A stretch of DNA of 64,000 nt from Polyangiaceae bacterium (GTDB lineage: Bacteria > Myxococcota_A > Polyangia > Polyangiales > Polyangiaceae): contig JADJYE010000038.1 in NCBI GenBank assembly GCA_016719945.1, positions 173,459 through 237,458 of the forward strand. The letters are read 5' to 3'. Under the pieces are notes generated by a model. It ran no database searches and was not told the origin of the DNA. It was given only the letters and a program-made list of their open reading frames with translations. Below are positions 34,408 to 43,418 of this stretch, in pieces (positions within the stretch are counted from its first letter, which is position 1; each line of letters starts with the position of its first letter). Position numbers and translations under genes: made by a program.

Positions 34408-36762
34408 TCAGCCGCCGTCGAGCCACTCCGCGCCGAGCTGGAGGATGCGCGCGTTCTCGGGGATCTTCTCCAGGAAGCTCCGCTTGTAGCGCCGATCTCC
34501 CAGCCGCTCGGCGAGGCCCACGACGCGATCTCGGGCCGCCTTCATGGCCCGGCGCGACTCGGCTTGATCTCCCGTCTGCGCGAGGACGAGCGCGTGGGTG
34601 AGGCGCGCGAGGCTCTCACCTTCGCCTGCACCCCCGCGCTCGACGAGCAAGCCCATCGCGCGCCTCGCGGGCTCGAGCGCGCTCGCGGCGTTTCCGGCGA
34701 CGAGCAGCGTGGCCGCCCGAACACCCAGGGCGTGAGCGAGCAACGACGGGAAGGGCTCGGCCGCGGCGACCGCGGCGTCGGCCTCGGCGAGCGCCGCGCC
34801 GTGATCGTCTGCCTGCGCTTGGATCAGCGCGTGGAACGCGTGCGCGTGTCCGAGCGTGTATCGGTCGCCGCGCGGCTCCGCCTCCTCGAGCGCGGCGGAC
34901 ACCAGCGAGACGGCTCGCTCCCGCTCACCCTGGCGGAAGGCGGCGAGGGCGAGGTACGCCTTGATCTGGCTGGCGATGGCGAGCTTCATCGGCTCGGCGA
35001 TGCCGAGGGCTTCGTGCAGCAGCCGCTCCGCCTCGTCGAACGCGCCGAGCCTCAACAGGACGGCCGCGAGCGCGCCGCGCTGCTCGCACGCGTTGCGCAC
35101 GTCTCCGGCCGCGGTGAAGCGCTCGAGGGCCGCCGCGCGGCGAGGCAGCTCGCGGGCCACGTCCCCCACGAAGGCGGAGCGCTCCGCCACCGCGACGTCG
35201 AGCCATGCGCTCACCGAGGGATCGGCCGCTGTCGCCGCGTCGCAGCGCTCGCGGGCTGACCTCACGATCGCGCGGCCACGCGCGAGATCTCCCGAGCGCA
35301 CCAGCGCGACCGCCATTCGGCAGGCGGCGATCACGTGTGGGGCCGAGGCCCGGCCGCCGGGTCGCGACAGCTCGGGCAGCGCGGCGTCGCGCTGTTCGAA
35401 CCGCCCGAGCCTCGCCCTCGCCAGCGCGAGGTGGCCAAGCGCCGCGTACCAGCCGGCCGCGCCGTCCGGCAGGATCGACAACGTCGTCAGCGCAGCGTGC
35501 TCGCTCGCCTCGTACCGCCCGAGCCACAGCTCGGCCATCGTGCGGACGAGGTGCAGCTGGCCCAACAGCTCCCCCGATGCGTCGCCCGACGCGATCGCCA
35601 CCTCCGCGTGGACCACGGCCTCCTCGAGCGCGTTCACACGCAGGGCGCGTTGCGCTGCGTCGGCTGCGCCGTCGGCTCGGCCGCGGGCGAACTCGCTCTC
35701 GACCTGCGAGGTGCTGCGCATCCAGTCGCCCGACGGCGCGAGCTCGGCGGGCGCCGGCCGGAGCGTCGACGAGTCTTCGTCTGGATCGAGCTCGATCTGC
35801 TCGACGACCAGGATCTCCTCGACGTCCTCATCGGAGAGCTCTCCGTAGTCTTCATCGAGCGAGGAGCCGCGGCTCTGGGGCCCGAGCGGTGGGGCGCTCT
35901 CCGCGTGATGCAGCTTCGAGAGCTCGAAGAACACCCCGCGCATCTCGGGGCGCTCGGCAGGCTTCGAGGACAAGCAGCGCGCCAACAGCTCGGCGAGCTC
36001 GCGCCGCGCTCCGGCGGGGATCGCGATCGGCGCGCTCGGATCGCCCATCAGATCGCAGAGGACGGCCGCGAAGGACCAGACATCGGCGCGCGCGTCGGAG
36101 GGCCCGCGCAGCTCGCGCAGCTCGGGGGCGTGGTAGCGGTGAAACACGCTGGGGTCGGGGCGCCCCTGACGCAGCTCGACGATCTTCGGCAGCGGTCGGG
36201 TGAAGGCCGCGTGCACGATCACGATGTTCGAAGGGGTGACCTCGCGGTGCGAGAGCCCCTGCGCGTGCGCCGACGCCAGCGCGCCCGAGATCGGCGCCAA
36301 GAGCTCGAGGGTCTCCCGCTCGTCGAGCTTCCCGCGATCGGTCCGATAGGCCGCGAGCGCGACGCCTTGAACCAGCTCGTAGCTCACGAACAGGGAGCCG
36401 TCGCTCCGCCTGCCGACCTCGTAGATCGCCTCGAGCGAGGGGTGGGCCGCGAGCATCGCCGCGTGGGCGTCGCGCCTGAGGCGCCGCGCGGCGTCCGCGC
36501 TCTGCGCGTGCTCGGGCCGCATGAGGCGCAGCGCGACGCGGCGGCCGAGCAGAGTGTCCTCGGCTTCGAAGGTGCGCGTCGTGGCGTCCTCGTGGAGGAG
36601 GCGAACGAGCGCGAACTTCCCGGCGACGATCATGCCGGCGTGCAGGCCGCGGGTCGCGGTGGTGGCGTCGTCGCCCACGGGCGGGCGATCGGTCCTGGTT
36701 CGCGCGCCCGTTCCGCGCAGCGTCGCGGTGCGCCCCGCGCGGGGCTCGGTGGGGTTCGTCAT
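34408..36762 (-). CDS. Pseudokinase with TPR-like helical C-terminus
   Basis: 784 residues. The first 300 have the Ser/Thr kinase layout, but the catalytic residues are altered. There is no glycine loop (LVRLLHEDATTRTF), the VAIK Lys is Arg79 (VALRLM), the HRD motif is HREV with Glu174, and the DFG is replaced by VELRQG. It still has an APE-like HAPELRELRG. It should not transfer phosphate. The rest (about 370-784) is built of TPR-like helical pairs such as EEAVVHAEVAIASGD and LGHAHAFHALIQAQADDHGAALAEADA. The gene lies tail to tail with the last spike gene, with a 3-bp gap. Probably a signalling scaffold; the partner is unknown. Confidence 0.8.
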   Translation of the reverse strand: MTNPTEPRAGRTATLRGTGARTRTDRPPVGDDATTATRGLHAGMIVAGKFALVRLLHEDATTRTFEAEDTLLGRRVALRLMRPEHAQSADAARRLRRDAHAAMLAAHPSLEAIYEVGRRSDGSLFVSYELVQGVALAAYRTDRGKLDERETLELLAPISGALASAHAQGLSHREVTPSNIVIVHAAFTRPLPKIVELRQGRPDPSVFHRYHAPELRELRGPSDARADVWSFAAVLCDLMGDPSAPIAIPAGARRELAELLARCLSSKPAERPEMRGVFFELSKLHHAESAPPLGPQSRGSSLDEDYGELSDEDVEEILVVEQIELDPDEDSSTLRPAPAELAPSGDWMRSTSQVESEFARGRADGAADAAQRALRVNALEEAVVHAEVAIASGDASGELLGQLHLVRTMAELWLGRYEASEHAALTTLSILPDGAAGWYAALGHLALARARLGRFEQRDAALPELSRPGGRASAPHVIAACRMAVALVRSGDLARGRAIVRSARERCDAATAADPSVSAWLDVAVAERSAFVGDVARELPRRAAALERFTAAGDVRNACEQRGALAAVLLRLGAFDEAERLLHEALGIAEPMKLAIASQIKAYLALAAFRQGERERAVSLVSAALEEAEPRGDRYTLGHAHAFHALIQAQADDHGAALAEADAAVAAAEPFPSLLAHALGVRAATLLVAGNAASALEPARRAMGLLVERGGAGEGESLARLTHALVLAQTGDQAESRRAMKAARDRVVGLAERLGDRRYKRSFLEKIPENARILQLGAEWLDGG

Positions 36763-36774
36763 GTGCGAAGGTCC

Positions 36775-38019
36775 TCAGAAGCGGCCGCGTACCCCGATCA
36801 TCCCTGGGGTGAAGATGGGCTCCAGCGCCGCGGACGATGAGCCGCCGCCGGTCGGGACGAGCCAGAGCACGGTCGCGGTGATCGCGACCGCGCCCGCGCC
36901 CGACAACAGGCCGATCCCCACGTATTGGAAGAGCTTGCGCTCGTCGTCGATGTCCTGGAGGGTCGCGTAGTCGTTGGCGGGGAGATCCGTCCCGGGCTCG
37001 CGCTCGGCGGCGGCGTCCTCCAGCTCGGACCTGCGCGCCTCGGAGTTGATGAGGAGCACGCCGCCGGCCACGCCCAGCGCGAACGCGGTGCCCGTCGCGA
37101 CCCACGGCAGCACGCGCGACGGGCTCGGCTGCTGGGGCGCGAGCGCCAGGCGCGCGACGACGCCCCGCGACAGCTCGATGTCGGCCTCGGCGTACGCGCC
37201 GCTCGCCAGGGTCATGGCGATCTCGTGCTTGCCGGCGGGGGCTGCGACGCGGCCCTTGTCGTCGGGCGTGACCGGGTCGCCGTCGAGCGTCACCTTCGCG
37301 CCCTTCGGCACCTCGCCCAGCGCGACGATGGCCTCGGCGGCCGGCACCTTGACGGTGCGCGTCTCCAGCGCGTCCCCGAGGTCGCCGAACTTGTCTTGGG
37401 CGACGAGCTTGATCGTCAAGCTGGCGCTCGGGCGGATCCACGAGGGGTCGAGCGTGCCGAGCAGCGGGCCTTCGTCCGACGGGATCAGCGGGACGTCGAA
37501 CGCCCCCTCGAGGCCCGAGCTCTCGACGCGCGCGACCATCCGCAAGAACGACGGCTTCTTGTCGACCGTGGTCGAGAGCCGGACCGGCTGGTACGCGACC
37601 TCGGGCTCCGCGATCTCGAGCTTGCCGATCGTCGCCTTCGCCGCTGACACGCGCTCTCCCCGCACCTTCTTGGAGGCGGCGCGGCACGCGTCCCTCACCT
37701 TGGGGGAGAGGTCGCGGGCGATGTCCGGGTCGTAGCCCGCCGCCACGACCGCGCGACCACAGGCCGAGGCGGCCGCGTCTTGGCCCTGCGCGACGAGCAG
37801 CGCGGTCGTCTCCAGCAGGCCAGCCTCGACAGCCAGCTGCGGGGGCACGTTCTTGGAGCGGAGCACGCTCAACGTCTTGAGCGCGTCGGCGTAGTTGCCG
37901 TTGTCGACCTGGTCGCGCGCCTTGGCGACGATCGACGCGGCGTCTTGGGCGCGCGCCTCGCTCGTCAGCGCGAGGGTGGCGAGCGCGAGCGCGACACCGG
38001 CGATGGAGCGTCCGATCAT
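36775..38019 (-). CDS. PEGA-domain membrane protein (kinase-partner type)
   Basis: 414 residues from the ATG at 38019, which overlaps the stop of the kinase gene upstream. A Sec signal (MIGRSIAGVALALATLALTSEARA) is followed by TPR-like helices (DNGNYADALKTLSVLRS), a beta region, and a PEGA domain (VPKGAKVTLDGDPVTPDDKGRVAAPAGKHEI, about 250-300). Two C-terminal hydrophobic segments (VLPWVATGTAFALGVAGGVLLI and LFQYVGIGLLSGAGAVAITATVLWLVP) anchor it. PEGA domains are common on myxobacterial kinases and their partners and are extracytoplasmic. Translational coupling to the Ser/Thr kinase suggests a shared pathway. Confidence 0.8.
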   Translation of the reverse strand: MIGRSIAGVALALATLALTSEARAQDAASIVAKARDQVDNGNYADALKTLSVLRSKNVPPQLAVEAGLLETTALLVAQGQDAAASACGRAVVAAGYDPDIARDLSPKVRDACRAASKKVRGERVSAAKATIGKLEIAEPEVAYQPVRLSTTVDKKPSFLRMVARVESSGLEGAFDVPLIPSDEGPLLGTLDPSWIRPSASLTIKLVAQDKFGDLGDALETRTVKVPAAEAIVALGEVPKGAKVTLDGDPVTPDDKGRVAAPAGKHEIAMTLASGAYAEADIELSRGVVARLALAPQQPSPSRVLPWVATGTAFALGVAGGVLLINSEARRSELEDAAAEREPGTDLPANDYATLQDIDDERKLFQYVGIGLLSGAGAVAITATVLWLVPTGGGSSSAALEPIFTPGMIGVRGRF

Positions 38020-39794
38020 TTGCCGGCCTTCTTCAGGTCGAAGCCCACGCGCGCGGTCTTGCCCGGTGACACCTTGACCGTCGCGCTGCGGGAGGCGCCG
38101 AGCTCGGGGTTGTTGACGCTGACCGTGTGATTGCCAGCGGGGAGCGAGATCGCCGCGAGCGGGGTGGAGCCGTACGGCCTGCCGTCGATGGTCACGTTGC
38201 CCCAAGGGTTCACCGTCACGACCAGCGAGCCCGTGCCGGTCTCGTCCGGGGCGTTCGCCGACGGCGCCGGCTGCGTCGTCCGCGCGGTCGGTGGGGTGGG
38301 CCTCGTGGCGGGAGGGCTCGACCCCGAAGGCGCGGCCGCGGTCGAGCCGGATGGCGCAGCCAGGCCCCCCGAGGCGTCCGCTGTCGGCGTCGCGAGCGGG
38401 GAGGCGACGATGGCGCTGCTCTCGCCTGGAAGCACCCCGCTCGCGGAGGGCCTCGAATCGGTCGCGTCGGCCGTCGTCGTCGCGGCGCTCGCGTTCTTCG
38501 TCGGTGGTGGCGAGATCAGGAACCATGCAGCGCCTCCACCCGCGCCCACCACCACCGCTGCGCCGAGCGCGAGCATCCAGGTCTTGGCAGAGGCACCGGA
38601 CGAGGGCCTCGACGCGTCGGAGATGCTCGCGATCTTGGTCACGCTCGCCTGCCCGACGGCCTCGGGCGGGACGCTGGTGGGCGCGCGCGTCGACGTGGGC
38701 CCAGTCGCAGGGTTCGCCCACGAGTGGGGTCCCGTCCCGGATTGAGGTCCTGTGCCCGAGCTCGTCACCGGTTGCTGGAACGAGCGAGGCCCGCTGCCAT
38801 ACGCCGAGTTCTCGCCCGTGAGCGCCATGCTCCAGGGCTGGCGCGGCTGCTGTCCGGTGGCGCCGGAGGCGAGCGCGACTCGCTCGCACAGCTCGTAGAT
38901 CGCCTGCTCCTCGGCGGTCGGCCCGAGCCTGTAGAGGACGTTGTGCATCTGCCCCGCGAGCTGTCCCGCGTTCGGCGTCCGACGGTGCGCCTTGAACTCC
39001 GTCGCCAGGTCGATGGCGCTCGCGAGCTCCGGCATCGCGTCGGGGATGCTCTCGCGCACCTGGGGAACTCCCTCGGTCGCGATCATCGCGATCAGCTGGC
39101 CTTGGGTCTCCGCCTTGCGCAGGCGCCCGCCGAGCAGACCTTCGTACAGCGTGATGCCGAGGGAGAAGATGTCGGCGCGCCCGTCGAAGGGCTCGCCCAA
39201 TGCCTGCTCCGGAGGCATGTAGGGCAGCTTGCCCTTGAAGACGCCGGTCTCGGTCTTCTCGCCGCCCAAGCCGTGGATGCGCGCCACGCCGAAGTCGGAG
39301 AGACGAATCCGCCCATCGCGACCGATGAGGATGTTCGCGGGGCTCACGTCGCGGTGCACGACGTGCAGGTTGTTGCCGTGCTGGTCGACCATCGAGTGCA
39401 CGGCGTCGAGCGCCTTCGCCACCTCGCGCCCGATCAGCGCGACCGCGGCGGGAGAGAGCGGCCCGCCCTTGCGGATGACCCGATCGAGCGCGGACCCGTC
39501 GATGTAGTCGAGCACGAGGTAGAGCCCTCGATCGTCCGACTCGCCGAGCTCGATCAAGTGAACGATGTTCGGGTGGTCGAGGCGCGCGATGACCTGCGCC
39601 TCCGCCAGGAAAGACTCGCGCGCGTAGTCGCTGATGCCTTCGGTCGCGAGCAGACGCTTCACCGCGACCTGCCGGCTGAACCCCCGCGGCCCGACCTCGT
39701 TCGCGAGCCACACCTCACCCATCGCTCCGCGGCCGAGCAGCTTGACCAGTCGGAACTTGCCCGCGAAGAGCTGTTCAGGGGGCTGTTGAGTCAT
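38016..39794 (-). CDS. Transmembrane Ser/Thr kinase with C-terminal PEGA domain
   Basis: 592 residues. The kinase domain at about 12-300 is complete: GRGAMGEVW, AVKRLL (K46), HRDVSPAN (D149), DFG (D167) and PEQALG. The HRDVSPAN form lacks the Lys of the usual HRDxKPxN, which is common in myxobacterial kinases. A Ser/Thr/Pro-rich linker leads to a single membrane helix (TWMLALGAAVVVGAGGGAAWFLI, about 393-415). The C-terminal PEGA domain (SLVVTVNPWGNVTIDGRPYGSTPL ... VGFDLKKAGK) is outside the cytoplasm. It is likely a receptor-type kinase. The next gene downstream starts in its stop codon and also has a PEGA domain. Confidence 0.9.
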   Translation of the reverse strand: MTQQPPEQLFAGKFRLVKLLGRGAMGEVWLANEVGPRGFSRQVAVKRLLATEGISDYARESFLAEAQVIARLDHPNIVHLIELGESDDRGLYLVLDYIDGSALDRVIRKGGPLSPAAVALIGREVAKALDAVHSMVDQHGNNLHVVHRDVSPANILIGRDGRIRLSDFGVARIHGLGGEKTETGVFKGKLPYMPPEQALGEPFDGRADIFSLGITLYEGLLGGRLRKAETQGQLIAMIATEGVPQVRESIPDAMPELASAIDLATEFKAHRRTPNAGQLAGQMHNVLYRLGPTAEEQAIYELCERVALASGATGQQPRQPWSMALTGENSAYGSGPRSFQQPVTSSGTGPQSGTGPHSWANPATGPTSTRAPTSVPPEAVGQASVTKIASISDASRPSSGASAKTWMLALGAAVVVGAGGGAAWFLISPPPTKNASAATTTADATDSRPSASGVLPGESSAIVASPLATPTADASGGLAAPSGSTAAAPSGSSPPATRPTPPTARTTQPAPSANAPDETGTGSLVVTVNPWGNVTIDGRPYGSTPLAAISLPAGNHTVSVNNPELGASRSATVKVSPGKTARVGFDLKKAGK

Positions 39795-39906
39795 TCAGGC
39801 CAGATGCGAGCCGCGGTTGGGGCGACCCTGGATCTTACCTGCGCCGGGCGCCCCGGGCGAGCGCGCGGCGTCCAGCCTCGGCCCTGAGCGCACGAACCCT
39901 GGACGC

Positions 39907-41019
39907 TCAATCCAAGGAGAGCGTCGTCCCCGCGCCGACCCTCACCCGGTGCCCACGCCACGCGACGTGGCGCTTGAACGGCGTCGCCACCCAGACCGCC
40001 AGCGCGAGCACGTCCCGCGCGCCGCCGAGCAGCGCCGGTGCAGCCAGGCCGCGCCGGCCACGCAAGATCAGCCAGCCGGCGACGTCCCGGACGAGCCACA
40101 TCGCCGCCAGCCAGGCGAACGCCCAGGCGCCGAGCACCACGAGCGCGAGCGGCAGCACGAACAGCGGGATCGTCAACGGCTCCAGCGCGAACACCCCCGG
40201 GCGCAGGCGGGCGCGCATCATCGACCAGCGCAGGTGCCGGTCGAACACGGTGCGGATCGAGATCGGCCCGATGACGTTCGATAGCACCGTCGGCGCGACC
40301 ACCACGCGCTTGCCCGCCCGCTCGAGCTTCTTGCCGAGGACGTAGTCCTCCGCGAGCACGTTGGCCACGCTGTCGAGGCCGCCGACCTTGTCCAGATCGA
40401 CGCGCGACATCAACATCGACTTGCCGATCACCGCGGCGTCTCCGATCGCGGTGGGGAGCGCCGCGCCGGCGGCCACGAAGCCGGTCAGCTGGACGCTCTC
40501 GAGCCTCGCGCCGACCGAGCCCGCGCCGTCCCCCGCGAAGAGGTTCGTCACCAGGCCGATCTCGGGGTCGCTCGCCTTGATCGTCGCCAGCTCGCGCAGG
40601 TAGTGAGCAGGGGCTCGCACGTTGCTGTCGCTGATGAGCACGAGATCGTGCCGCGCGTGCTCGATCATCCCGCGGAGGTTCCTCACCTTGGGGTTGAGCC
40701 CCTGCGAGGCGCTGGTCTCGACGAGCTTCGAGGCGACGTGCGGATACGCCGCCATCAAGCGGCGCGCCACGATCGCGGCCGGGTCGTCGGCGCGCTCGAC
40801 GCCGAACACGAGCTCGAGCTCAGCGTGGTCTTGCTCGAAGAACGTTCGGAGGTTCTGCTCGAGGCTCGGGTCGGCGCCTGCCAGAGGCTTGAGCACGGTC
40901 ACTGGCGGCGCGGAGGCTCGCGGGCTCCTCCCGGAGCGGACCGCGTGCGCGACGCTCAGCGCACCGAGCACCGTCCAGCTCGTCGACAGCGCGAGCGCGA
41001 GCGCGGCGAGCGCGCTCAT
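39907..41019 (-). CDS. GT21-type glycosyltransferase (ceramide glucosyltransferase/HpnI-like)
   Basis: 370 residues from the ATG at 41019, overlapping the GtrA stop. N-terminal membrane helix (SALAALALALSTSWTVLG), then a GT-A fold with PPVTVLKPLAGADPSLEQNL, the first metal-site region LVLISDSNVRAP, AEDYVLGKKLERAG and the RHLRW motif of the D,D,D,(Q/R)xxRW signature of family 21. C-terminal helices (IPLFVLPLALVVLGAWAFAWLAAMW) complete the membrane topology. The family transfers sugars to membrane lipids such as ceramide or hopanoids. The substrate here is unproven. Forms a two-gene unit with GtrA. Confidence 0.8.
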   Translation of the reverse strand: MSALAALALALSTSWTVLGALSVAHAVRSGRSPRASAPPVTVLKPLAGADPSLEQNLRTFFEQDHAELELVFGVERADDPAAIVARRLMAAYPHVASKLVETSASQGLNPKVRNLRGMIEHARHDLVLISDSNVRAPAHYLRELATIKASDPEIGLVTNLFAGDGAGSVGARLESVQLTGFVAAGAALPTAIGDAAVIGKSMLMSRVDLDKVGGLDSVANVLAEDYVLGKKLERAGKRVVVAPTVLSNVIGPISIRTVFDRHLRWSMMRARLRPGVFALEPLTIPLFVLPLALVVLGAWAFAWLAAMWLVRDVAGWLILRGRRGLAAPALLGGARDVLALAVWVATPFKRHVAWRGHRVRVGAGTTLSLD

Positions 41020-41435
41020 TGCGCGACCTCCTTCGCGCCGCCCTGCTGAAAGACGCGCGACCAGAGCGGCAAGCAGAGCCCGAAGTAGACGAGCGACTGA
41101 CACAGCGCGCGGACGAGCAGATAAGGCAGGGGAAGCGCCTGCACGGCCACGTCGAACAGCGCGAGGTTGGCGCAAAACGCGAGCGCCTCCACGCCCAAGA
41201 ACGCCGCGGCTTGCCGGCCCCACGCCTGGCGGCGATCGCCGAACGCGAAGACCTTGTTGCCGACGAACTGAACGCTTAGCCCGGCGGTGAGGGCGAACGG
41301 GCTCGCGAGGCGGGGGTCGAGGCTCGCCCCCGAGACGAGGGCCGCGAGCACCGCGAAGTCGATGAAGGTGGCGAGCGCCCCGACCGAGGAGCTCTTGAGG
41401 ACGGTTTGCAGGGACAGTCGTCGACTTGGGGGCAT
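41016..41435 (-). CDS. GtrA-family membrane protein
   Basis: 139 residues with four hydrophobic segments, as in GtrA proteins: SVGALATFIDFAVLAALV, ASPFALTAGLSVQFVGNKVFAFGDRR (contains the family NKxFAF motif), AAAFLGVEALAFCANLALFD and LVRALCQSLVYFGLCLPLW. GtrA proteins act with glycosyltransferases in moving polyprenyl-linked or lipid-linked sugars across the membrane. The overlap with the GT21 gene (4 nt) fits such a partnership. No enzyme motifs. Confidence 0.85.
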   Translation of the reverse strand: MPPSRRLSLQTVLKSSSVGALATFIDFAVLAALVSGASLDPRLASPFALTAGLSVQFVGNKVFAFGDRRQAWGRQAAAFLGVEALAFCANLALFDVAVQALPLPYLLVRALCQSLVYFGLCLPLWSRVFQQGGAKEVAQ

Positions 41436-41491
41436 GGGATGACGGCGTTGCGACCGTCGTGCCCTCTGTTCGACGAGTTTTCGTCAGTCGG

Positions 41492-43369
41492 TCAGCGCTT
41501 CAGACCGTCGAGGACCTCGAGGGCGAGCTCGTACTTTCCGAGCGGCGGCATGAGGTAGGCGCCCTGGACGCGGTCTCGCACTGCGAAGAGCATCTCGCGG
41601 GCGATCTGGATCCCTTCGCGGCGGGCCTCCGCGCCGGGCGGCACCTTTCGCATCCGCTCGCGGATCGGCTCGGGGATCTGCATCCCCGGGACCTCGTTGT
41701 GCAGAAACTCCGCGTTCTTGTAGGACAACAGCGGCAAGACGCCGACCATCACCGGGACCTCGAGGTGCGCGATGCGCTTGAGGACCCCATCGAGCAGCTC
41801 CTGTTGGAACACCGGCTGGGTCATCACGAGCTCGGCCCCAGCCGCCACCTTCGCCTCGAGGCGCGCGATCTCCTTGTCGAGATCCTGCGCGCCAGGCTCG
41901 AAGCCAGTCGCGCAGAAGAACTCGGTCTTTCCGCCGCGCAGCGCCTTCCCGGCCGGATCGATGCCGCGGTTCATGCGGCTCGCCATGTGGAGCAGGCCGA
42001 CCGAGTCGAGATCGTAGACCGCCGTCGCCTCGGGGTAGTCGCCGACCTTCGGGGGGTCGCCGGTGATGACGACCAGGTTGCGGATGCCGAGCGCGTGCGC
42101 GCCGAGCAGGTGCGCCATCTGGCCGAGCATGTTCCGGTCGCGACCGCAGACGTGGAGGATCGGCTGGATGCCGTGGCGCTCGAGCAACAGCGCGCAGAAC
42201 GCGAGGTTCGACATGCGCGCGGTCGCGCGCGGGCCGTCCGCGACGTTCACGATGTCGACGCCAGCGTCGACCAGCATCTTCGCCGCGGCGAGCGCGCTGT
42301 CGGGGGAGGTGCCCGGGTCGGGGTTCACCTCGACGCTCACCACGAAGCCCTTCTCGGCGACCTTCTTGGCGAACGCGCTGCGCTCGGCGAGCGGGGTCGG
42401 CTCGAGCGCGTGCGCGGGGTGGCCGCCCTTCACCTCGTAGGGGGGGTTGGACTGGGTCTTCGGCGCGAGCGCGCTGCCGAGCATCCGCACGGAGCGCGAC
42501 ATCCAGCGGATGTGGTCGGGCGTCGTTCCGCAGCAGCCACCCACGATGCGGGCGCCGGCCTGGATCATGCGCCGCGCGAACACGTCGAAGTACTCGGGCG
42601 TCGCCATGTAGAGCAGCCGCCCGTCCACGTTGCGCGGCAGACCCGCGTTCGGCTGCACGTACAAGGGAAGCCCGACGCGGCGCATGCGCTCGGCCATCGA
42701 CAGCGAGAGCTGCGGCCCGTCGCCGCAGTTGACCCCGATGATGTCGGGCCCGAAATCGCGGAGCACCTGAGCGACGTCCTCGGGGCCGGTGCCGTCGGCC
42801 ACCGTGCCTTCGCTGTCGAACGTCACCGAGGCGGCGATCGCGAGCTTCGGCGCACCCTCCCGCGCGGCCTGGATCGCGACGCCCAGCTCATCGAGGTGTC
42901 GGAACGTCTCGAGCACGAGCAAGTCGGCGCCGCCCTCCGCGAGCGCCCCCGCCTGCTCGACGAACGTCGCGCGCGCCAGCGCCAGCTCGTGGGCGCGGTC
43001 TGGCCCCGGGACGTGGCCCGTCGGCCCGATCGAGCCCCCCACATACGCCTCGTTGCCGACGACCTCGCGCGCGATCTTCGCGCCCGCGACGTTGAAGCGG
43101 CGCACCTCGCCGACGAGCCCGTGACGCTCGAGCCGCGCGGCGTTGGCGCCGAAGGTGTTCGTTTGGATGATCTGGGCGCCGGCCTCGAGGTAGTCGGCGT
43201 GGATCTTCTTGACCACGTCGGGCCGCGTGACGTTGAGCTGCTCGAAGTTCTGAGTGACGAAGATCCCGCGCTCGTAGAGCAGCGACCCCATCGCGCCGTC
43301 CGAGACGAGCAGTCCTTTCTCGACGGCTTCGAGGAACGGTAACAGCGGGGCGTTCGTGGGCTCGGACAT
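41492..43369 (-). CDS. Bifunctional homocysteine S-methyltransferase / 5,10-methylenetetrahydrofolate reductase
   Basis: 625 residues. The first 300 are an S-methyltransferase barrel: VSDGAMGSLLYERG, TNTFGANAARL, GGSIGPTG, and the zinc-binding Cys positions in GVNCGDGPQ and GGCCGTTPDHI. Residues from about 325 match MTHFR (VSVEVNPDPGTS, VNVADGPRATARMSN, HVCGRDRNMLGQMAHLLGAHALGIRNLVVITGDPP, VYDLDSVGLLHMASRMNRG). The fusion is known in several bacteria and supplies methionine by linking methyl-folate production with homocysteine methylation. Methyl donor not defined. Stand-alone gene on the minus strand with no obvious riboswitch in the 50 bp upstream. Confidence 0.92.
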   Translation of the reverse strand: MSEPTNAPLLPFLEAVEKGLLVSDGAMGSLLYERGIFVTQNFEQLNVTRPDVVKKIHADYLEAGAQIIQTNTFGANAARLERHGLVGEVRRFNVAGAKIAREVVGNEAYVGGSIGPTGHVPGPDRAHELALARATFVEQAGALAEGGADLLVLETFRHLDELGVAIQAAREGAPKLAIAASVTFDSEGTVADGTGPEDVAQVLRDFGPDIIGVNCGDGPQLSLSMAERMRRVGLPLYVQPNAGLPRNVDGRLLYMATPEYFDVFARRMIQAGARIVGGCCGTTPDHIRWMSRSVRMLGSALAPKTQSNPPYEVKGGHPAHALEPTPLAERSAFAKKVAEKGFVVSVEVNPDPGTSPDSALAAAKMLVDAGVDIVNVADGPRATARMSNLAFCALLLERHGIQPILHVCGRDRNMLGQMAHLLGAHALGIRNLVVITGDPPKVGDYPEATAVYDLDSVGLLHMASRMNRGIDPAGKALRGGKTEFFCATGFEPGAQDLDKEIARLEAKVAAGAELVMTQPVFQQELLDGVLKRIAHLEVPVMVGVLPLLSYKNAEFLHNEVPGMQIPEPIRERMRKVPPGAEARREGIQIAREMLFAVRDRVQGAYLMPPLGKYELALEVLDGLKR

Positions 43370-43418
43370 GCGGACCGTGGACCTTACTCTCGCGTCGAGG
43401 CCCCCGCCACCGGCGCGC

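Noticed and set aside
36775..39711. A 978-residue minus-strand protein
   Set aside because: Its first 560 residues are a wrong-frame reading of the kinase gene; the real protein starts at 38019.
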